36,238 bases of DNA, taken from NCBI RefSeq assembly GCF_903828115.1, contig NZ_CAIKKU010000253.1, positions 1-36,238 on the forward strand. The letters are read 5' to 3'. Below the pieces are notes generated by a model. That model was given only the letters and a program-made list of their open reading frames with translations, was not told the DNA's origin and searched no databases. The position numbers were made by a program, and so were the translations under genes. Shown here one piece after another: positions 6,631 to 14,547 of this stretch; position 1 is the stretch's first letter; the number at the start of each line of letters is the position of its first letter. This DNA comes from an uncultured Thiodictyon sp. (lineage in GTDB: Bacteria; Pseudomonadota; Gammaproteobacteria; Chromatiales; Chromatiaceae).

Positions 6631-7845
6631 ATGAAAATATTGAAATTTATAGTTTTTTGGTATTTTGCCGGGGTCGGTATCGCCCTTCATTTGAGCCTGG
6701 GGGCCTTCTGGTATCTGGAGCCCGAATTGGCCGTAACCGCCTGGGATCGCGCGCTGTTCGGACTGACCGAGCGCCTGAAAATCCTCGCCTGGGTCGATTC
6801 CGCTCGCAAGCAGCTCTCGGACGCCGCGATCTTCAGCCGCATCCCGGCCTGGACACCGCTGCCGGAAGGGCCGCAGGCACCCCCGCCCGGCTATGCGCGG
6901 ATCGGCGAACGTCTGTTTCCCTCCCCGGCAGCGGCACTGGCGGCCTTAAAACCTGGTGAGACCCTCGATATCGGTGCCGGGGTCTATACCACCCCGTGGG
7001 AGATCCGGGTGCCGAGGGTCGCGATCGTTGGCCAAGGTCATGTCGTTTTTGAACGGGGTGCGGCGCAGGGCAAGGGAAATATGGTGATTGCCGCGGACAA
7101 TGTGCTGGTCCGCAATATCGAATGCCGCCTGATCCGGGTCCCGGATGAGAATGGGGCCTGTATCCGGCTGGAGGGCAACAACCTGACCGTCGAGCATGTC
7201 TATTTCCATGATTCCGAGGAAGGCATCTTGGCCGGCGCTGCCGCCGACGGCCGGGTCGAGATCAGGGACAGCCGTTTTGAGCACCTCGGTAAAGGCGGAC
7301 AGGCCCACGGGGTCTATGTCGGCGGCCGCGAACTGGTCATTTCCGACAGTCTGTTCCTGGCATCGCAAGGGGAGGGCCATGAGATCAAGAGCAGGGCCGC
7401 CAAGACGACCATCGTGCGCAGTGTCATCGCCTCCATGAACGGCGTCGACAGCCGCTTGATCGATGTACCGAATGGGGGTGAGTTGACGGTTACCGACAGC
7501 GTGCTGCTCAAAGGACCGAACAGCGCCAGTAGTGACGCCATCGGCTTTGCCTTGGAGGCGGGGCCGGGCTACCACCCGGTGGATCGCGTCATCGTGCACA
7601 ACAACCTGATTTTGCTCGATCGCTATCTCCCCAGTCGGCTGCTTCGCCTGGGTGATCAGAAGATCGCGACACAGGTGAGGGGAAATGTCATCGTTTCGCG
7701 TTACCGGACGGATTATGATAGCACCAATACCGTCTTCAGGAGTCGCCAGGCGGCGGGATTGCCGGACTACCCAGCGTTGCCGTTGACGCCGCTGCTCCCG
7801 GCTGCCGCGAGCCCCCCGCCTCCCGCCAAGGGTGGTCGGCCTTGA
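6631..7845 (+). CDS. Membrane-anchored right-handed parallel beta-helix protein
   Basis: The ATG at 6631 follows GGAG by 5 nt; two in-frame GTGs just upstream are less likely. The 404-residue product has an N-terminal membrane segment (about 3-28) and then an extracytoplasmic domain of beta-helix coils: repeated short strands such as VLVRNIECRLI, LTVEHVYFHDS, VEIRDSRFEHL, LVISDSLFLAS and TTIVRSVIASM. Such proteins bind, cleave or epimerise polysaccharides (NosD and pectate-lyase fold). EGHEIKSR and conserved Asp/His residues on the coils could form an active face. It is followed closely by a Wzy/WaaL-like gene and an SGNH hydrolase gene, pointing to extracellular polysaccharide processing. 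The C-terminus is Pro/Ala-rich. Confidence 0.7.
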   Translation: MKILKFIVFWYFAGVGIALHLSLGAFWYLEPELAVTAWDRALFGLTERLKILAWVDSARKQLSDAAIFSRIPAWTPLPEGPQAPPPGYARIGERLFPSPAAALAALKPGETLDIGAGVYTTPWEIRVPRVAIVGQGHVVFERGAAQGKGNMVIAADNVLVRNIECRLIRVPDENGACIRLEGNNLTVEHVYFHDSEEGILAGAAADGRVEIRDSRFEHLGKGGQAHGVYVGGRELVISDSLFLASQGEGHEIKSRAAKTTIVRSVIASMNGVDSRLIDVPNGGELTVTDSVLLKGPNSASSDAIGFALEAGPGYHPVDRVIVHNNLILLDRYLPSRLLRLGDQKIATQVRGNVIVSRYRTDYDSTNTVFRSRQAAGLPDYPALPLTPLLPAAASPPPPAKGGRP

Positions 7846-8028
7846 GCACGTTTGCCGCCAAACCTGGGGGCCGGCGTCCCGCGCGTCCGGCGGGTCGGCC
7901 GCCCGCTCCCGGGAGTCGTGATGCCCGGGGTTTTGATCAAGGCCCGGTTGCCGCGTGAAACGCGTGCCGGTGCGAGTACGAGAGCAATCTGCCGCGGTGA
8001 CGCGGACACCGATCCGCGGAGGCCTTGC

Positions 8029-10398
8029 GTGAATGCCGTCGAGTTGCCTGTTCTTGGACGCAGCACACCCGCCGGGGCGCTGCAATTGGGCCTCGGCGGT
8101 GCCCTTCTGGGGTTGTCGGTATGGCTCCTGTGGGACTTTCCCCTGGGCCGGCCCTGGTTGATGGCCCTGGCGCTGGGCCTGGCCGCCGCCCAATGGCGCG
8201 ATGCCCGCGCCTGGCTCTTGGCCCTGCCGGTGGTGCTCGCCGTGGTGGACCTGGGGGCCTGGTCGGGTCGCCTGCTGGCGGCAGAGCAGGACGCGCTCTT
8301 GGCCGTCCTGGCCGGTACCGCCCTGGTGGCCGGCCACTATCGGGGCAGCGGCGGCCAACTGCTGCGCCGCAGCTTTGCGCCGCTGTGGTTGGTGATGCTG
8401 GTCGTCGCGGTGGGTCTGGTGCGGGGACTGCTCCCCTTGAGCGCCCTGGATGCCAATGCCTGGAGCGGGTACCTTACGGGCTGGAACGCGCTGCGGATCG
8501 CCAAGGGTCCAGTCTGGGCGCTGGTCTTCTGGCCCCTGCTCGCCGCCCAACTGAGCGCGGACCGGGAGGCGACCGAGTCACGCCTCGCGCTGGGGCTGGT
8601 CGCGGCCCTGATCGGGTTCGGCAGCTACGTCCTCTGGGAACGTGGTTTTTTCTCGGATCTGGTTACCGCGCAAAACCGTTGGGGGCTGGTTGCGACCTGG
8701 CTCGATCTGGCCAGCGCTTACCGCATTACCGGCCCCTTCTCCCAGATGCATCTGGGGGGCGAGGCGGTGGACGGATTCCTCGTCTTGGCCTGGCCCTTCG
8801 CGCTCTGGAGCCTGCTAAAGGCGCGCCGCTGGCCCCTGGCACTGCTCGCCCTGATCGCCCTGGGACTTGCCGGCTATGCGGTGATGGTGACCTTCACCCG
8901 CACCACCTATGTGGCGGTTGGGGTATCCGTCCTCGCCTTTGCGGCAGCCGGTTTGAGCGGCAACCGTGGCCTTTCCGCGGCGCGAGCGGCGCTGATCGGG
9001 GGCTTTGTGATGGTGACTGTGGCCCTGTTCCTGATCGGTTTTCGCTTCGGTGGGAGCCTGTTGCTGCTGAGCTATCTCGCGGTGCTTCTGGGGGGCATCG
9101 CCGCTGGTCGGTTCGAGCATCGCGTCCCCTCGCGGGAACTGCTCGTCGGCGGCCTGATGCTCCTGCTCGTGCTCGGTGTGGTCCTGGCCCTGCGGGGCAT
9201 GTTGACCAGCAAGTGGAGCCATATTTCTCTCGGACCGGCCCTGGCGATCGTCGTGCCCTCGGTCTTGCTATTGGGACTGGGGGGAGGCGTCCTGGGGCGC
9301 ACGCTCAGGCCGCTGGTTGGATGGCGTGAGACGGGGGTTCTGATGCTGGCCCTGGCCCTCTTGCTGTCGGCGCTGAGCTTGAGCCTGTCCGGTACTCATA
9401 TCCAGGCTCGTGCGGCGACCTCCAGCAGCGACATGACTATCCGCGTCGCGCATTGGGAGCGGGGCCTGTCACTGCTTCCCCGCGACTTGGCGACCCGTGC
9501 CTTGGGGGCGGGGCTGGGGACCTTTCCGCTCACCAACTTGTTGACGGCTGCCAATTACGCCGACGGGATCTGGCTGTTTTCACGCGCCGCAGGCCATTCA
9601 TACCTGCGCTTGGTCGGTAGCGGGAACCTGCGTTTGGGGCAGCGGCTGGGCCTGCTGGAACCGGGGGCCTATCAGGTCATGGTCCGCGCGCGTAACGCGA
9701 CGGGGGTGCCGACGACGCTGGTGGTCCGAGTGCAGGCGCGACGGTTGTTGGAGTTGGAGGATTGGGCGCCCAAGACCCGGGAATTGAGATTTGCGCTGGC
9801 ACCCGGAGATGGGCGCTGGAAGGAGTTGACAGGGCTCTTGGACCTGAATGGAGATTTTCGCTCGCCCTGGTACGAAGCGCGGCGCACCGTATTCATCTTG
9901 AGTAACGAGGGGGCCGGCCAGAGCGCAATTGAAATCGCGGACGCGCGCCTGGTCGATGTCCGCGGCCGCGCGCTGCTGGCGAACAGCGACTTTGCGGCAG
10001 GGGGAGATCGCTGGTTCGCCTACAACGACTTTAATCACCTGGCCTGGCACCTCAAGAGCCTCTACGTCGGACTCTGGTTCGAGCTTGGGCTCTTGGGGCT
10101 GGTGGCCTTCGGTGTGTTGAGCGTCACGGCAGTGGGGCGGGCCTTTGGGGAGGCGCGCCGGGGCCGCCTTTTCAGCGCCGCCGTGGGGGCCGCGTTGGTC
10201 GGGTTCTTGGTGCTGGGCTTGACCGGGACCCTGCTCGATGTGCCCCCGCTCATGACCCTGTTCCTGCTCCTGGCCATGTCGGCACTCTGGCGCGAGCGGG
10301 TGCGGCGGCGGATCATCAAGCGGCGTCGCCGGTCCGAGCAAATGCCTTCAGAATCCCCCGGGTCTCCTCCCGCGGGACCCGCGGCCCCGGCGTCGTGA
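8029..10398 (+). CDS. Wzy/WaaL-like polytopic membrane protein with an inserted extracytoplasmic beta domain
   Basis: A GTG at 8029 has a textbook GGAGG 6 nt upstream (8018-8022) and gives 789 residues; the frame is open further upstream but without a ribosome site. About a dozen hydrophobic segments cover residues 10-470. The features recall O-antigen ligases and polymerases: a TFTRTTYVAV membrane motif, a long late periplasmic loop, and LKSLYVGLWFELGLLGLVAF after it. Residues about 525-665 are a soluble insert (NLRLGQRLGLLEPGAYQVMV, then LLANSDFAAGGDRWFAYND) resembling a carbohydrate-binding beta sandwich. Final membrane segments are at about 675-755. It probably polymerises or transfers glycan chains. 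The stop overlaps a possible GTG start of the SGNH gene. Confidence 0.65.
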   Translation: MNAVELPVLGRSTPAGALQLGLGGALLGLSVWLLWDFPLGRPWLMALALGLAAAQWRDARAWLLALPVVLAVVDLGAWSGRLLAAEQDALLAVLAGTALVAGHYRGSGGQLLRRSFAPLWLVMLVVAVGLVRGLLPLSALDANAWSGYLTGWNALRIAKGPVWALVFWPLLAAQLSADREATESRLALGLVAALIGFGSYVLWERGFFSDLVTAQNRWGLVATWLDLASAYRITGPFSQMHLGGEAVDGFLVLAWPFALWSLLKARRWPLALLALIALGLAGYAVMVTFTRTTYVAVGVSVLAFAAAGLSGNRGLSAARAALIGGFVMVTVALFLIGFRFGGSLLLLSYLAVLLGGIAAGRFEHRVPSRELLVGGLMLLLVLGVVLALRGMLTSKWSHISLGPALAIVVPSVLLLGLGGGVLGRTLRPLVGWRETGVLMLALALLLSALSLSLSGTHIQARAATSSSDMTIRVAHWERGLSLLPRDLATRALGAGLGTFPLTNLLTAANYADGIWLFSRAAGHSYLRLVGSGNLRLGQRLGLLEPGAYQVMVRARNATGVPTTLVVRVQARRLLELEDWAPKTRELRFALAPGDGRWKELTGLLDLNGDFRSPWYEARRTVFILSNEGAGQSAIEIADARLVDVRGRALLANSDFAAGGDRWFAYNDFNHLAWHLKSLYVGLWFELGLLGLVAFGVLSVTAVGRAFGEARRGRLFSAAVGAALVGFLVLGLTGTLLDVPPLMTLFLLLAMSALWRERVRRRIIKRRRRSEQMPSESPGSPPAGPAAPAS

Positions 10399-10433
10399 CC
10401 AGCGCCCCGGTTTCTATCCACAGGAACGAGATC

Positions 10434-11081
10434 ATGAAGCTTCAGCCGCACACCAAACTGCTGATGATCGGTGATTCGATCACCGATTGGAGTCGGGCGC
10501 GGCCGATCGGCGAGGCCGTGCTCGACGCGCTGGGGACCGGCTATGTCGGTGTGGTCAACGCCTATCTCACCGCTACCCACCCGGAGCACCGCATCCGGGT
10601 CGTCAATATGGGGGTGAGCGGCAATACCGTGCGCGATCTCGCCGCGCGCTGGTCCACCGACGTGGTCGCGCTGAGTCCGGATTGGCTGTCCATCATGATC
10701 GGGATCAATGATGTGTGGCGGCAGTTCGACGGCGGGCTTCTGACCGAGCAGTATGTCACCCTGGATGAATACGCCCAGACGCTGGATACCCTGATCAGTA
10801 CCGTGCGGCCCGGGCTGCAGGGCCTGGTGCTCATGACACCCTATTTCATTGAACCCAATCGCGCCGACCCCATGCGGGCACTGATGGACCGCTACGGGGC
10901 CGTCGTGCGCCAGTTGGCCGGGCGCCACGGCGCGGTCCTGGTGGACACCCAGGCGGCATTCGACCAGGCCATGACGCACACGCATCCGCTGGCCATGGCG
11001 CCCGACCGCATCCATCCGAACCTGGTCGGGCACCTGGTCCTGGCCCGCGCCTTTGTGAATGCGCTGGATTGTGGCTGGTAA
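10434..11081 (+). CDS. SGNH/GDSL family hydrolase
   Basis: Starts at the ATG at 10434 with AGGA 8 nt upstream; a GTG at 10395 overlapping the previous stop is also possible. All four SGNH blocks are present in 215 residues: GDSITD with nucleophile Ser15, GVSGN with Gly60, GINDVW with Asn92, and DRIHPN with Asp191/His194. These enzymes remove or transfer acyl groups, often acetyl esters of polysaccharides. There is no signal peptide, so it is cytoplasmic unless exported another way. It lies directly after the Wzy-like gene and probably shares its transcript, so editing of glycan acetylation is a reasonable guess. Confidence 0.82.
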   Translation: MKLQPHTKLLMIGDSITDWSRARPIGEAVLDALGTGYVGVVNAYLTATHPEHRIRVVNMGVSGNTVRDLAARWSTDVVALSPDWLSIMIGINDVWRQFDGGLLTEQYVTLDEYAQTLDTLISTVRPGLQGLVLMTPYFIEPNRADPMRALMDRYGAVVRQLAGRHGAVLVDTQAAFDQAMTHTHPLAMAPDRIHPNLVGHLVLARAFVNALDCGW

Positions 11082-11178
11082 AGCGCAGCCCATTCGGGCG
11101 ACGCGTCTCGAAGCTGGTCCGGCGCTGATCCGGCGCCGGCCTTTGGGCACCTGCCCTGGCCTGAGGAGATTTTTCGCC

Positions 11179-12182
11179 ATGTCCCGAATCAACCTGTTGG
11201 CCCTCGCCGCGGCCCTGATGCTGGCCGGCACGCCGGTGCGGGCGAGTCCGAGCGTCAGCGGTATGCTGGCGGAACTGTCGCTGACGGATTACCAGGGCTA
11301 TGTCGAGCACTTGGTGTCATTGGGTACCCGCTACTACGGGACCCAGGGCAACACCGCTGCGACTGATTATGTCGGCCAGGTCTTCAGCGGCTTCGGGCTC
11401 GCGACACGCGAGCACCTTTTCACCCTGGACGGCTATCAATTGGCGAATGTCGAGGCGACCTTGCCCGGCCTGGTGCGCCCCGATGACATCGTGATCATCG
11501 GCGCCCACTTCGATTCGATCGCGAACCGCACCCCGGGCGACCCCTCTGCCACCAATGCGCCCGGCGCCGACGACAACGCCAGCGGCACCGCCGGGGTGCT
11601 GGAGATCGCGAGCGTGCTCAGCCGCTACCAGTTCGCGCAGACGATCCGCTTCATCGGCTTCAATGCCGAGGAACAGGGCATGATCGGCAGTCAGCGCTAT
11701 GCGCAAGCGGCCAAGGACGCCGGCGATAACATCGTCGCCATGGTCGACCGGGACATGATCGGCTATGTCAACGACGGTGCCGCCGAGGACCTGGATATCA
11801 TGGGCAACGGCTGGCTGGTGGACCTGATGGTCGCTAATGTCAAAGCCTTCACTACGCTGCCGGTGACCGGGCATGTCGAAACGCCGATGTGGAGCGACCA
11901 CCAGTATTTTGCCGCCGAAGAGTATCCGGGCTCCGCATCGGGATGGCGATCGAGTTCGATTGGGATGAGAACCCGGGCAACCCCTATTACCACCAGATCG
12001 GCGATACCGCGGCGACGCTCAACTATCCCTTCGCCTTGGAGGTGAGCCGCGGTGCGGCGGCCACTGTGATCGACCTGGCCGAGTTGGTGGGGGTACCGGC
12101 GCCGCCCGTCTGGGTCTTGCTGGTGCCGGGTCTGGTCCTGATGCGGCGGTGGTCGCGGCCTGGCGTCCGGCGCGTCACTTAA
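11179..12182 (+). pseudogene. M28-family zinc aminopeptidase, frameshifted, with sorting-like C-terminal tail
   Basis: GAGGAG precedes the ATG at 11179 by 10 nt. A signal peptide (2-22) is followed by an M28 domain: GAHFDS (His110, Asp112), GADDNASG (Asp131), NAEEQG (Glu164, Glu165) and VDRDMIGY (Asp190). The frame is lost near 11925-11940 (after EEYPG). The -1 frame continues the family pattern (IGMAIEFDWDENPGNPYYHQ, then IGDTAATLNYPF), including the last zinc ligand His at 11991-11993. The tail reads VPAPPVWVLLVPGLVLMRRW, a VP-x-P motif, membrane segment and arginines, as in PEP-CTERM/VPLPA-type sorting signals. It is either a recent pseudogene or a one-base sequence error. Its stop overlaps the convergent kinase stop. 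Confidence 0.72.
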
Positions 12183-13168
12183 GCGAAGGCCTTCAGGACT
12201 GCCTGGGTTTCCTCGCGCGAAATCCGCGGCCCCAGCGTCGTGACCAGCCGCGCGGAGGCGGCGGACGCCAGGTCCCCGGCGCGCCGGTGGTCCCAGCCCT
12301 GGGTGAGGCCGTAGAGGAAGGCCCCGGCGAACATGTCACCGGCCCCCACGGTGTCGACCACCTCGACCTTGTTCCCGGCGATCTCAATCAGCGCCTGGCC
12401 GTCCCACACCAAGGCGCCCTGGGCCCCGCGGGTGATGGCGAACGCACGGCTGATGGTCTTCAGACAGGCCACGGCGCCGTCGAGGTCCGCGGCTGCGGCC
12501 ATTCCCATGGCCTCTGACTCGTTGGCGAAGATCAGGTCCACGCCGGGGCCGATCATCTCCAGGAGCCCGTCCTTGAAGTAGGTGACCATGTTGGGGTCGG
12601 ACAGCGACAGGGCGGTGCGTACCCCGGCGCTCGTGGCAATCGCGTGCGCCGCGATCGAGGCGGCGCGGGCGGCGGGGGAGGTGACCAGATAGCCCTCGGT
12701 GTAGAACCAGTCGGAGTCGCGCAGGGCCTCTTCCACCAGTTCGTTGGCCGAGAGGTTGCCGCTCACGCCCAAGAAGGTACACATGGTGCGGTCGCCGTCC
12801 GGGGTCACCAGCACCACGCAACGGCCGGTATGCCCCTGTTCCTTCTCGGTGTGGTGGTTGGTGTCGACCCCGCCCTCGCGCAGGTCGCGCATATAGAAGT
12901 GGCCCAGTTCGTCGTCCGCCACCTTGCAGGAGTAGTAGCCGCGCCCGCCCAACTGGCTGAGCCCGATGACGGTATTGGCCGCGGAGCCCCCGGAGGCGCG
13001 CTCGTGGTGGTGGCAGGCGAGATGCAGCATGATCTCCAACTGCTTGGCCTCGTCGACCAGGGTCATGACGCCCTTGTCGATCCCCAAGGTTTCCAGGTCC
13101 TTGGGGTCGACCTCGTACTCCATATCCACCAGGGCATTACCGATGCCGTAAACGTGATAGCGCGCCAT
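12179..13168 (-). CDS. PfkB-family kinase, probable adenosine kinase
   Basis: 329 residues from the ATG at 13168, preceded by GGAGAG. The ribokinase fold is clear: N-terminal YGIGNALVDMEYEV, substrate-binding GGSAANTVIGLSQLGG (about 60-75), and the C-terminal anion-hole motif DTVGAGDMFAGAF with catalytic Asp278. The DPNMVTYFKD and FANESEAMGM segments fit the adenosine/guanosine kinase branch seen in proteobacteria. It would phosphorylate a nucleoside or sugar with ATP in the cytoplasm; adenosine is the best guess, supporting purine salvage or removal of adenosine from methyl-cycle reactions. It is convergent with the M28 gene and stands alone. Confidence 0.78.
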   Translation of the reverse strand: MARYHVYGIGNALVDMEYEVDPKDLETLGIDKGVMTLVDEAKQLEIMLHLACHHHERASGGSAANTVIGLSQLGGRGYYSCKVADDELGHFYMRDLREGGVDTNHHTEKEQGHTGRCVVLVTPDGDRTMCTFLGVSGNLSANELVEEALRDSDWFYTEGYLVTSPAARAASIAAHAIATSAGVRTALSLSDPNMVTYFKDGLLEMIGPGVDLIFANESEAMGMAAAADLDGAVACLKTISRAFAITRGAQGALVWDGQALIEIAGNKVEVVDTVGAGDMFAGAFLYGLTQGWDHRRAGDLASAASARLVTTLGPRISREETQAVLKAFA

Positions 13169-13265
13169 GTGCTCTCCGGGAGGCTGTGCGTAAAGGGGTG
13201 GGATTGTACCAGGGGTGGTTGCGGGCGGTCCGCCCGGGTGCCGCCGCCGTCTGGAGTTCAAGGTG

Positions 13266-13398
13266 TTACCGTGATAGTCCGGCGGGGCCCTGTGGGAGCG
13301 CCTTCAGCCGCGACGAGGCCTCGGGTCGCGGCTGAAACTGCTCCCACGGGGACCTTCGTCTTCCGGGGTGGCTGGCCTTGCTGCCATGACCGTTCACC
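13266..13398. repeat. Composite dispersed repeat, copy 1, with a 23-bp palindrome
   Basis: It begins TTACCGTGATAGTC (13266-13279) and ends TTCCGGGGTGG (13361-13371) then GCCATGACCGTTCACC (13383-13398); near-identical end motifs bound the element at 23272-23403. The middle is a palindrome with arms 13292-13314 (GTGGGAGCGCCTTCAGCCGC, then GAC) and 13325-13347, the well-known GTGGGAGCG..CGCTCCCAC REP type. Confidence 0.6.
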
Positions 13399-13523
13399 TT
13401 CGCGTGCGGCGCCCAAGGTTGAAGCCTTGGACTCCAGGGAAGCAAGTCGGTCAGGCGGATGGGCGGCGGCGCCGGCCGTGGGCGCCGATTGCCCGCGGTC
13501 TCGGGGCGCGGTTAGGATGGCCG

Positions 13524-13635
13524 ATGTTTCCCGCGGTGGTCTGCGACCCCGCCAAGATCACGCCGAGCCACATCGAAGGCGCCCCGGACCTGATCGTCGA
13601 GGTCCTGTCCCCCCCTGACTCCAGATCGGCACGTA
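13524..13635 (+). pseudogene. Uma2-family (DUF820) nuclease remnant
   Basis: The plus frame reads MFPAVVCDPAKITPSHIEGA followed by PDLIVEVLSPPDSRS. This is the central part of Uma2/DUF820 proteins (PD-(D/E)XK-like nuclease fold), where GAPDLIVEVLSP holds conserved catalytic-core residues. Typical members are about 190 residues. Here sequence before about 13520 and after about 13635 does not match the family, so only some 37 codons remain. Uma2 genes are often multicopy and mobile-associated. Confidence 0.6.
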
Positions 13636-13722
13636 GCCGGGAAGGGCGGTCCGCGCGGGGCTTGGTCTGCACCGCGGCCCCGAGCCGCGGCCGAAACCGC
13701 GGAACCGCGGTCAACCGGCGGG

Positions 13723-13750
13723 TTGACTCCCTGCTCCTATTCGATATCAT
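13723..13750 (+). promoter_or_regulatory. Predicted sigma-70 promoter for the PIN/RHH pair, probably leaderless
   Basis: TTGACT (13723-13728), a 16-bp spacer and TATCAT (13745-13750). Initiation about 7 nt after the -10 box would fall at or next to the ATG at 13758. That gene has no ribosome site, which fits a leaderless transcript. Confidence 0.5.
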
Positions 13751-13757
13751 CAGCAAT

Positions 13758-14195
13758 ATGACATTGATGCGCGTCGTCCTCGACACCAATGTGTTGGTCG
13801 CGGCCTCCCGCAGCCGCAACGGCGCATCCTTCGCGTTGCTGCAAGCCTTGCGCGAGCGCCGGTACGTTGCCGTCGCGTCGGTTCCGCTCATGTTGGAATA
13901 CGAGGCGGTGCTCAAGCGGCCCGAGCAGTTGCAGGCCAGTGGGCGCAGCGAGGCGTTGACGGATGCCTTCCTGGACGCACTCTGCCTGCTCGTGGAGCCG
14001 GTGCATCTCTACTATCTGTGGCGGCCGCAGACCCGCGACCCGGCTGACGACATGGTGCTGGAGACCGCGCTGAATGGCCGGGCGGGGGCGCTGATCACGT
14101 CGAATGTCGCCGATTTCGTCGCGGCCGGTCGTTTCCGGCTGCCGGTGCTGACGCCAGGCGCGTATCTCCGCCAACTGTCGCAGGAGAAGAACTGA
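13758..14195 (+). CDS. PIN-domain toxin (type II toxin-antitoxin)
   Basis: 145 residues starting MTLMRVVLDTNVLVAASRS; a second in-frame ATG at 13767 is possible. The PIN acidic residues are visible: Asp9 (LDTNVL), Glu47 or Glu49 (LEYEAVL), Asp97/Asp98 (DPADDMVLE) and Asp119 (NVADF). It matches the putative toxin component, PIN family (COG1569-like), in length and in the final VLTPGAYL motif. PIN toxins cleave RNA. The stop overlaps the antitoxin start by one base (TGATG), toxin first. The upstream sequence is a predicted promoter with almost no leader. Confidence 0.85.
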   Translation: MTLMRVVLDTNVLVAASRSRNGASFALLQALRERRYVAVASVPLMLEYEAVLKRPEQLQASGRSEALTDAFLDALCLLVEPVHLYYLWRPQTRDPADDMVLETALNGRAGALITSNVADFVAAGRFRLPVLTPGAYLRQLSQEKN

Positions 14196-14437
14196 TGGCC
14201 AATTATGCACTACGAGTCCCCGAATCCTTGTTCGCCTACGCCCGCCAGGTGGCGGAGGAGGAGCAGGTCTCCATGAACCAGTTCTTCGTGACGGCGATTG
14301 CGGAGAAGGTCTCCGCACTCAAGACCGAGACCTATTTTCGCGAGCGGCAGGCGCGCGGCGACCTGGCGGCATTCGATGCCTGGCTGGCCGCGAGTCCCGA
14401 CGTGCCGCCCGCGGCGGGAGATGCGTTGAGCGATTGA
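14195..14437 (+). CDS. Ribbon-helix-helix antitoxin partner of the PIN toxin
   Basis: 80 residues beginning MANYALRVPESLFAYARQVA, then EEEQVSMNQFFVTAIAEKVS: a beta strand followed by two helices, as in HicB-like/Arc-type RHH antitoxins that commonly follow PIN toxins. The acidic, flexible C-terminal half (FDAWLAASPDVPPAAGDALS) is the likely toxin-binding part. Its ATG is fused to the toxin stop as TGATG, so translation is coupled. The RHH domain would repress the shared promoter upstream of the toxin. Confidence 0.82.
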   Translation: MANYALRVPESLFAYARQVAEEEQVSMNQFFVTAIAEKVSALKTETYFRERQARGDLAAFDAWLAASPDVPPAAGDALSD

Positions 14438-14448
14438 TCGATTGGCAT

Positions 14449-14484
14449 CCTCGTGAAGCCGCTACTGCGGTTTCACGAACGAGG
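14449..14484. repeat. Hairpin after the toxin-antitoxin pair
   Basis: CCTCGTGAAGCCGC (14449-14462), loop TACT, then GCGGTTTCACGAACGAGG (14467-14484) form a strong stem with one wobble and a small bulge. There is no T-run, so it is a REP-like palindrome or a weak terminator. Confidence 0.45.
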
Positions 14485-14547
14485 CTGAGGATTCGCGCCC
14501 CCTGGTGTAACCTGACGGCCGCGCCATTCCATCCGGGGACCCAGACG

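Noticed and set aside
6946..8550. Minus-strand frame of 534 codons across the beta-helix/Wzy region
   Set aside because: Opposite to two well-supported genes with ribosome sites; Gln/Arg/Gly-rich shadow composition.
13758..14437. VapBC designation for the PIN pair
   Set aside because: Gene order is toxin first and the sequence fits the COG1569-like PIN/HicB-like RHH type, not classic VapC/VapB.
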